From Paraconiothyrium sp. Pb-2020 (lineage: Eukaryota; Ascomycota; Dothideomycetes; Pleosporales; Didymosphaeriaceae): a stretch of DNA of 64,000 bases. The DNA is taken from NCBI GenBank assembly GCA_022419385.1, contig JAJUBI010000004.1, positions 2,461,286 to 2,525,285 on the forward strand, given 5' to 3'. A model generated the notes under the pieces. That model was not told the DNA's origin. It made no database searches and worked only from the letters and a program-made list of their open reading frames with translations. Both the position numbers and the translations under genes were made by a program. This document shows positions 56,515 through 64,000 of this stretch, piece after piece (within the stretch, counting starts at the first letter, position 1; each line of letters opens with the position of its first letter).

Positions 56515-58221
56515 TCAGTGTGCAGCCACCAGAAAGGTATTCGTTACCAAGCAGGTCACCATCACACACGCGCCGTAAACAGCGAGCGCAAGACTCAACT
56601 GCCTCAGCACGCCCCTCCTCCAAGTCCTGCTCCTGTGCGCATCGCTCATAACGTAACCCTCTGCATCCGCGCTGTCGAACTGGTCCTCGTCATCCTCATC
56701 CTTAACCAACCGCTGATGGTGCGCCGAATCCGGATCCGAGATCTTGTAGTAGAATAAACCAGGGAGGATGAAGGAGATAGTGGTAGAGCCAGTAGACCCA
56801 ACGTACGCAAGGACCTTCTCGAGCGAGGAGACGGTCATGGCGGTGATAAAGGAGAGAACGATGAGCACGGTGGAGATGACTGCGAAGCGCAGGTCGCCCA
56901 TCTCCTTGGGCTTACCCCCGTGGCGTGGAGTAGGCGCGCCCGCAATCAAATTGTGCCTGCTAGGGCTGTCTTCAGCTTGGGCTCGGCGGCGCGGGCGCCA
57001 CTTGAGGCAGGCGTCAATACTGGCGCGGCAGGGGTGAATCTGGAGCGGGTAGGAAAACATGACTAGGATTACAATGGCGAGACGACCGATGGTTGAGGCT
57101 GCGGCGGCGGGGTACATATTTACGATGTTGCCTGTGATGTTGTCGCCATAAGAAAGGTAGCCAGTTATGCCGGTCAAGATGTACAGAGCGCAGGCGGAGC
57201 CGATCGAGGCAAATATCACAGAAGTGGTGCGGAAATGAGAGTTGTCTGAGATTTCGTTCAGGATGGAGAACATCTGTCAGAATTAGTAGACGTTCCAATG
57301 GCTTTATTTCAAGAATGAAACTTACATTCTGATGGCAAGTGTATGCAAATACTATCACGGGGAAGGCGGCGAGTGCTGAGATGGGACCAGACCATTGGAA
57401 CACTCTCACACGTCCACGCTCAGCAAGCGTGTCGCCCTTAATGTAGTGTGCGACTACCAAAATTACGAGATATGCAATTGAGAAAAGAGCAATGACACTC
57501 GTATATTTGAGCGAATCCAGGCGCCGAAGAAACGAGAGTGGGATAACGATGAGCCTGGATACGTTAGCCCAAACTGACCGAACTCTTCCAGGTATACCCA
57601 CATGAACGCGGTTATCCAGAACTGCCTGTCCACCAAGAAAGATATCTCCCCAGCCTGGGGCGCAAATCCCTCGACTACTCTGGGCATCAGGTCCCCGATG
57701 ATGATGAGGTAGCTCACAGCCACACCGAAGCATTTTATTGCAATCGCAGCGTCGAAGAGAATGGACAGGTTCGGGTAAGTGAGCTGCGACAGCGCTGCGA
57801 ACGAGACATTGCCGCGGTCTACGTATCGTGCGCATCGCGTCTGGAGATAAAGGCCAAAGCCGGCGGTTAAGCCAGCCCACGCGATGACGAATATTCCCAA
57901 GAAAATGCCCATTTTCGAGAGCGCAGAGGGCATCGCAAGCAAGCCAGCGCCGAGGACTACCGTTCGTTAGACTCCCATGGTCACGCGCCCATGAAGCTGG
58001 ACCTACTGGTATTGACCAAGTTGATGACGCTCGATATCCATGTTGCCTGGCCGTGGTGTCCTGATAATGTCTTTCCCCTTCCGCGCCTGTGCCAGTCAGC
58101 AAAACCTCCCCATCCCACTAGGAAGTATTTCTGACCTCCGCCCTCGTAGAGAGCCAGTGCTTGAAGACATGGGGTCCGTATCGTTCGGCTGCTCAGGACT
58201 GATGGCCGAATATGAAGCCAT
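56515..58221 (-). CDS. Vacuolar amino-acid transporter (AAAP family, AVT-like)
   Basis: Five exons give 502 residues: 58221-58136, 58086-58007, 57956-57602, 57554-57326 and 57273-56515. After a disordered N-terminus the spliced sequence reads ATWISSVINLVNTILGAG, then LLAMPSALSKMG, the classic first span of the auxin/amino-acid permease family. About eleven spans follow (FITAFML with IVIPLSFLRRLDSLKYTSV, FPVIVFAYTCHQN, LYILTGITGYLSYG). A long soluble loop near residue 350 and an acidic stretch (KDEDDEDQFDSADAEG) suggest AVT5/6-type vacuolar transporters. It should move amino acids across the vacuolar membrane. The first three introns are 45-50 bp and were needed to restore the conserved motifs. 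Confidence 0.9.
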
Positions 58222-58518
58222 GCTGCCCTGGAAGCCTGCGTCAACTCGGTGGCGCGATCATGCGGTAGCAGCGCGTAATGGTGCAGGTCGGACGAGCAGC
58301 GTGCTCTTGCGGTGGGCTCTTCGGGGTCGCGGAGTCGTGAATTGAATTGCAGGACACCGAGCAGGCACGAGCGCTGCGGAGATGCGCTCGTGCTCACTAA
58401 CGTTGGGGCGCCATGGACCCCGCCAAGGAAAGAGCCGCGCTACGTTCACCGCCGTTATCCGCCAGGAACGCGTGCAGTAAACATCGAGTAAACATTTCCA
58501 CGCATTCCCTAAAACGCC
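58222..58518. promoter_or_regulatory. Shared promoter of the amino-acid transporter and RO-10-like gene
   Basis: The start codons diverge across 297 bp, so the two genes share upstream sequence. No known operator is recognised. Confidence 0.5.
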
Positions 58519-59172
58519 ATGGACGAGTACGAGGAGGCTGTACTGTTCACATTCGCGCTGCTGGAGTCGCGCCTAAGCCGATTGGAGTACACCTTAGGCA
58601 ACAAGAGGGACAGCGAGGAGAAACCCAAGACAGTGCCTGAGCGCATACACAAGATCGAGAAGTCGTTGCAGGAGCTGTCGACCAAAACGGCCCTGCTCAG
58701 CGATGCGCAGCAGCTACGTACGTACTTGCTCTTATGAATGAGAAGGTTGGGCTGACAGCTGGCAGTAAGCAAGCACAAGGACGTCCTGAAGCCAGAACAA
58801 GAGACGAAAGATGCAGGTCTCGACACCGAGGAAAAAGCTGTCGTAGTCGTCGAGCGCGCGCCCCAATTCGCTACTACTGCATCACAGCTGAAGGCATTGC
58901 ATGACCAGCAAATACCTTCAACAGACGGCTTTACCAAGCTCGCTAAGCTCCTGCCTCGCATCGCCGAAGCTGAGGACCGCCACCTACAACAGGCGCTACA
59001 GATATCACTGCTGAGGAAGAAAAATGGGCTACTCGTGCAGCGCGTGAAGCAGGTGCAATTCCTCGGCGCCGCTCGCTGCTGGACAGAGTGGCAAGCTCGG
59101 TTGCAGAACGTTCAGAAGAATGTCGCGCGCATTGAGTTCAAGAAGCGTCAGGAAGAGGAGGACGAGCTATGA
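58519..59172 (+). CDS. Coiled-coil protein, probably dynactin p24 / nuclear distribution protein RO-10
   Basis: Exons 58519-58717 and 58766-59172 give 201 residues. The N-terminus (EEAVLFTFALLESRLSRLEY) and the C-terminal helix (ARCWTEWQARLQNVQKNVAR) match the layout of fungal RO-10, the p24 subunit of dynactin. The protein is helical with coiled-coil heptads throughout (RIHKIEKSLQELSTKTALL; KLLPRIAEAEDRHLQQALQ). Dynactin links dynein to cargo and is needed for nuclear movement in hyphae. The size agrees with p24. The assignment is by overall pattern, since no catalytic motif exists to confirm it. Confidence 0.65.
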
Positions 59173-61078
59173 GGTGGAAACGAGCTAGATGTTTCTGCGA
59201 CGTTTGACAGGAGACACATGCCACAGACCTCGTGGCAAAGGAACAGGTTCGTTGAATGGACAGGCAAGGGCGGATATGCTCTGTTCCGCGATATCACACT
59301 GCAGTAAGGACGTCGCGATGGGCGTGCTGCAGGATGCTGACAGATGGCAGCCGTTTCACGCCAGCCAGGCTTGCAGTCTGCTTAAGAGAAGAGTAGCAGA
59401 GCATTGGGAGAGGCCCAACGCCTTGCCTACCGTGCGATAGCTTGGCTTTGATGTTCGCACAGTCTGGATCTACTCTCAGCTTCTCGGGACATCTTTGGGT
59501 GATGTTGGTCAAAAGAACTTCAACATTCCAGGTAAAGGAAGGCAACCTTGTGGGAGATTGGGTGTCTGGAAGTGGAAACGAGCACAAGCGGTATCTGCAG
59601 GTGGCAAAATCCTGACTTGATAACGGGTATCTTACTATCAGAATTTGGTTTCGTGAAGCAACTCGGTCTGTAAGAGTAATGTTGCTTTCAAAGCCTTAGG
59701 ACCAAGGAAGATGCGCACCCCTGTAGCGCATCGGATGCGGAGCGCGAACATATCCAAATTACTTGATATGAAAATCCTGGAACAACTGACTGCGGGGAAG
59801 AGACGATGATGTGACGAGAAGGTCCCATGTGTTTGGTTGCCAGAGTCACGAGTCGCGGCGAAAAAAGCCGTTAAAAAGTCACAATTATGACGGAACAGAC
59901 TGCTCTAAGAGCGAGCTGGCGCGCAGAGAAACAAGGCACTTCTGTCATGCTCATGTTAAGCGCCGCTGCATCGAGACTACGGTGACGATGTGTGATGTGG
60001 TGGGAAGCTCTCAGTCTCAGTCGGTGCCTGTTTCATCCTTGTCTCAGGCACAATGGGATGCTATCGCATCCCGCAGCGACGTGCATGCGGAGACAGACTG
60101 CCGTAGAACCATGACTACTCTCACGTGGGTGCTGCAGTACTGCCATGCGACGACTGCTGCTCCAACGTGCAGGCGTGGACGCGGGCACGCTGCAAAGGAT
60201 TGGGCGTGTGCCGAGTGTACAAGTCCGGAATTGGTGTCCAGGCGGCCAACGCGCGTAGTGGGCAGTGTAGCAGTAGCAATGTCACGCACATGCCGAAGCG
60301 CGCGCATTGTTGGAAGTGGTACACGCACAGCAGATCGAGTGTCTCGCGAGAGCAGCAGAAGTCTTTAAAGTTTGCGTAGTAGGGGTAGGGAGGCCGCATG
60401 AGAAGGGAGGGTTCACGTCTGCGGAAGCCAATTTAGCCAGGCACGCCACCACCACCAGCTAGAACGAGGCCGCAATTTGCATCGTGAAAGCGGGCACGTC
60501 GGGCGCCGGCTAATGATGCAGTCCCACTTTTGACGCAGCAGCACCGATCGAGCGCATTGTTGGCGCGCGTACTTGTGGTTCCTGACGCCGCTCTGGCTTT
60601 GTTGGACGGTGTGGATCCTTGCGGGCGACGGCTGACGTGCTGCTAATCTGGGCCTGGGCGTGTCTGTCTCCTTGTGCGCCCGTGGGCCAATAATCCCGAG
60701 CGAGGAAACGGCGTTGCGGATTAGCGGGCGTGCTGAAACCGTAGCAGCCACCACTCGAGCACATCTGACGCTCCTCTCCCGCCGACGCTCACTCACGCCC
60801 AAGTAATCCGCATCGTACACTCCCTCGACACGCCGTGAGAGCGCTGCGACTGCTCCTCTGGCTCTGCGCCGCCCACAGCCGTCGACAACTCCGCTAGCGC
60901 CCCAGCACCGCCCATCCACATCTTGCGCTGCCGTGGCATTATCACACCTCACACACCGCACATCGCATCTGCAACGCCCGCCCTCCGCAGCCCTTCGCAC
61001 CGCCGCGCTCCTCGCAAGTCGAGATCTGGTCTTAAGCCGGCATCCACGCTCTTTCCTCCCACCTGACCACCGCACTCT
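59173..61078. other. Long upstream region of SHO1
   Basis: About 1.9 kb with only short or overlapping frames, including a long minus-strand frame (60413-61252) that is a compositional shadow of GC-rich leader sequence. It probably contains the SHO1 promoter and a long C-rich 5' leader (60760-61078). No gene was accepted. Confidence 0.5.
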
Positions 61079-62183
61079 ATGCCCGCGTACGGCTCCTACG
61101 GCTCGCCCTCGCTGAACAAGATGGAAAACGGATACGGCCACGGCGGGCGCACCTCGTTCTCGCTCGGCCGCATATTCGGCGACCCGTTTGCGCTGGCCAC
61201 CATCTCCATTGGCAGTGTAAGTGTTTACTTTCTGTGTGCGGCTGAGCACCAACGCTAGATTAACACATGACAGCTCGCCTGGATCATTGCCTTTGTGAGC
61301 TCCATACTATCCGCCGTCCGCCCAGACCCCAAAGAGCGCGTGCCCCCGTTCGCGTGGTGGACACTGGTGTATATGCTGTTTAGCATTGTGGGCGTTGCGG
61401 TAACGGTGGCCTCGGACTCGGAGCGGACATACCACGTCGCGGTGAGCAGAATCACAGCTTTGACACTCACCATGTATGCTAATTGACCCAGATTGTCGGT
61501 TTCACGGCCGCTGGCATCGTCCTATCTTCGTCTGCAGTCAATGCCCTTGTATACTCGCCCGTAGCCGCCAATGAGGCTGCCGCGGCTGGGTTCATCCTCC
61601 TCTCCATGATTGCGGTACGTCTTATTTTCCAACTACAAATTTTCAAATATGCTGACTAGCCTAGATTGTATGGGTCTTCTACTACGGCTCGCAACCGCAA
61701 GCCAGCCACCGCACCTTTGTCGACTCCTACGCCCTCCACAAAGAGCACCCCGCCTCCCGCTCCTCCCGCCAAATGTCCAACAACTACGGCGCACCCCAAC
61801 AATCCTCGCTTGCCCCGAATCAGCCTCAACTCTACACCTCCGCCCAGCTCAACGGCTTTGAAACCTCGTCCCCCGTGTCCGGCTACCCCGGCGGCCCTGT
61901 CGGCGCCGACGCCCGCGGCTCGTCGATCCCACGCTTCGGCGGAGGTATGGGTCAGACACCCACCAATGATGTCGAGCAGCCGCAACAAGAGCAGAGCGTC
62001 GAATACCCCTACCGCGCGAAGGCCATCTATAGTTACGAGGCGAATCCCGACGACGCGAACGAGATCTCTTTTCAAAAGCACGATATCCTCGAAGTCTCCG
62101 ACGTCAGTGGGCGGTGGTGGCAGGCGAAGAAGCCGAATGGGGAGACGGGAATTGCGCCCAGCAATTACCTCATTCTGCTGTAG
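61079..62183 (+). CDS. sho1: SHO1 osmosensor
   Basis: Exons 61079-61216, 61274-61441, 61492-61614 and 61665-62183 give 315 residues. The conserved FGDPFALATISI block leads into four membrane spans (LAWIIAFVSSIL, WWTLVYMLFSIVGVAVTV, IVGFTAAGIVLSSSA, AAGFILLSMIAIVWVFYYG). A Gln/Pro-rich cytosolic linker ends in an SH3 domain (YRAKAIYSYEANPDDANEIS, WWQAKKPNGETGIAPSNYL). SHO1 anchors the Pbs2-type MAPK kinase through its SH3 domain in one branch of the HOG osmostress pathway at the plasma membrane. The ATG at 61079 is used; one at 61121 (MENGYG) is also possible and closer to typical start points of the family. Confidence 0.95.
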
Positions 62184-63314
62184 AAGGCTGGTTTCCTTCG
62201 ACTTTTTTTCGTTTCTCCGAAAGTGTGTTGCGATGCTACGAGCCGCTTATTGTCATGACCTTTTCCTTGCGTCACCCGGATTTTTGTCTTTCTGCATCTG
62301 TTGGCCCTCCCTAGCTGACGTTCTGTAAGTCCTGCGAGGCGAGATGCGGGCGGGGAGAGCTGTTATATACCGTTCTGGAACCTTGTACTAAGTAAGGAGG
62401 CTGTGTTTGGAGCTTGTGAAGGAGAGAAAGAAGTAAGTTCATCTGTTGGAATTGGGACTGGAGTTGGAGTTGGCATTGGAAAGTCTGAAGGCCGTTTGGC
62501 CACGCCCCCGTGTTGCTGCGCGCGAGATGCGAGATCCCTGCCTACCTGCACGATACCCGGACGGAGAAAGGATATACATAATTCTGAAGACTGAATCTGA
62601 AATGTTTTGTACTCTGAATCCTTCCGCAGCGTATTCGGCGATCTGTTACTGGTGTATTCTGCGACGCCTGTGCTTGTAAACAACCACTCCAGCATCCCTA
62701 TGCAATGTGGTCACGAGTTGACTCACTGCAGTACAACTCAATTTGCATCAGGCCGCTCCGGCATACTGGACCGGAGTCGATGGTGTTGGATTTGGAACGA
62801 GTACTGAATCAGTTTACACTTCTAGCGTTCGACGGTGCGAAGCACGAGGCCGAGAGTTTGGAACAGCATGTGATTAAGGTCAACCAATCGGCTGTACAAG
62901 AAGCTGCATAGATGAGAGATGAATACCGAAATCGGGCTTCACAATCTTACTCTGAGCTTCAGCGCTCATGTTCAACGTACATGAACTAATCGTCTGTTTC
63001 TGCATCCTTCTCCAGCTACTCACACCAAGGGCTTGGTTTCTCGATCTCGTCTGATAGCATCGCTGATCGATGCCAACGGGCTTATGTTGAAACTTGTACG
63101 AATAGAGTTTATTGTGTTACATCGCTTTGGTAGAGAGGCCAGACATAGTACATTACCAAAGCTCCTTTACGATCAAATATAGGTTCCCAGAACAAGTGCG
63201 CAAAGGTGGCCCGCAAACAATGATACCATAGTAATCATTACGCGCCGCATCTACAAAGTCCATTCTCAGTGTACAAAAGGCACATGCACCCAGTCCTGAT
63301 CATACTCCTACCCT
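62184..63314. other. Convergent intergenic region
   Basis: Between the stop codons of SHO1 and the carboxypeptidase gene. Two G/T-rich runs near 62440-62480 are present. No gene was recognised. Confidence 0.5.
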
Positions 63315-64000
63315 TTACCTCACCGGCCACACAACCCTCCACCCCGCATTCACCTTCGCGGTCCCCGCTTCCAGCGCTTCTATCTGAGTCTGCGTGCACG
63401 AACCTGCCACATTCCACAGACTACATTCTACAAAAGATGGAGGAGCAGGCAGTACAGATCGCCAGCTCCAGCTATCCGGTTTGCCTTTGGTGATGGTGCG
63501 GGAGCCTGGATCGATTCCTGTTGCGACGTCGAGATCGCGGACTACGCGGTTGAATATCGCTTGGACCTGCTGATGTCAATTCTACAGAGCTGAAGAGTCG
63601 GCTGGGGAAAGAGCAAAGGAACATACAGTTGCGGGCTGATACCAACTGACTGCGTGACCGGCGTCGAAGACGCGCGTGAAGGAGAGTAGCGTATGTTGGC
63701 GTGTTACTGCGGTGGGCCGGGTGGATGACGGTAGTTGAAGGGGGACGTACCCGCTGGAAGCGAAGCGGCCGGTAGAAAAGGGATAGGGTGACCAGGGCAG
63801 GGAGACTGTAAGATTTTCGGCGCCGAGCCCTGCGGTTGTTAGTGAGATGTAGCGAGACGATCTTTGCGTTTTTCTCTTGAGAAGTCTCAACTTGGGGACG
63901 CAAAGAGTATGCGGGCTTACAATTGCATCTCCAATCTCGGTCGCCGTAGATCATGGCAACTCGTGTATCCTGATTCAGCAAGTACACCAAGTCATCGCCT
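63315..64000 (-). CDS. Serine carboxypeptidase (S10), 3' part only
   Basis: Exons run from beyond the right edge to 63921, then 63829-63627 and 63566-63315. The visible end carries the catalytic Asp in VAMIYGDRDWRCNW (rebuilt across the first splice) and the catalytic His in FTRVFDAGHAVSWYQP. The nucleophilic Ser lies outside the window. The final exon (VQAIFNRVVRDLDVATG, then a Trp-rich tail with two Cys) is typical of secreted fungal S10 enzymes. They remove C-terminal residues from peptides in the vacuole or outside the cell. Introns are 91 and 60 bp. The gene is incomplete here, so signal peptide and size cannot be judged. Confidence 0.88.

Noticed and set aside
59811..60368. 185-codon plus-strand frame upstream of SHO1
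   Set aside because: Low-complexity, Arg/Ser/Thr/Cys-rich composition without a domain; likely part of a promoter or leader.
60413..61252. 279-codon minus-strand frame over the SHO1 leader
   Set aside because: Overlaps the first SHO1 exon antisense and is Arg/Ala-rich as expected from GC-rich sequence.

Overview
The window is nuclear DNA of a filamentous ascomycete. Genes have short (about 40-130 bp) GT-AG introns, often with CTAAC-type branch sites. It encodes typical mould proteins: SHO1 osmosensor, Asp f 2/Pra1-like zincophore, ZIP transporter, dynactin p24/RO-10-like protein and mitochondrial ribosomal protein S16. The family mix (C2H2, DUF7580-like and DUF7165-like proteins) suggests Dothideomycetes, probably Pleosporales, but that is inference. 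All gene models were spliced by eye, requiring GT-AG borders and a preserved reading frame; no transcript or homology search was possible.

Layout. 0-2.2 kb: unrecognised multi-exon gene, probably cut by the left edge. 2.8-6.7 kb (-): C2H2-type protein gene whose frame is broken inside a 48-bp tandem repeat. 7.0-10.0 kb (+): DUF7580-like region fused to a subtilisin (S8) protease. 10.1-11.0 kb (-): convergent 284-aa protein with gasdermin-like pore-domain features. These last two look like a protease/gasdermin cell-death pair of the Podospora HET-Q2/HET-Q1 type and are the best candidate for a notable system here. 11.6-12.2 kb: RidA-family gene. 15-23 kb: three Myb/SANT-like genes separated by long non-coding stretches. 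23.1-30.5 kb: gene-poor block with no convincing gene. It ends at a well-formed promoter with two CACGTG boxes and a TATA box, driving an unknown transcript. 31-39 kb: single-pass membrane protein, F-box protein, a possible cysteine-rich secreted protein, and a large DUF7165-like protein ending in a CaaX box. 39.6 kb: tRNA, probably Cys. 40.2-44.0 kb: divergent zinc-uptake pair (ZrfC-like ZIP transporter and Asp f 2/Pra1-like protein) with five PacC-type sites in the shared promoter. 45.2-46.9 kb: decaying cytochrome P450. 48.5-51.4 kb: large serine/proline-rich, probably GPI-anchored wall protein. 52-64 kb: denser housekeeping block with an AIG1-like membrane hydrolase, NAD(P)HX epimerase, mitochondrial S16, vacuolar amino-acid transporter, RO-10-like dynactin subunit, SHO1, and the 3' part of a serine carboxypeptidase at the right edge.

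How genes may work together. The subtilase would cleave and activate the gasdermin-like protein on sensing a signal through its N-terminal region. The secreted Asp f 2-like protein would capture zinc and deliver it to the ZIP transporter, with both induced at neutral to alkaline pH and low zinc. S16m and NAD(P)HX epimerase, and the amino-acid transporter and RO-10-like gene, are head-to-head pairs with short shared promoters.
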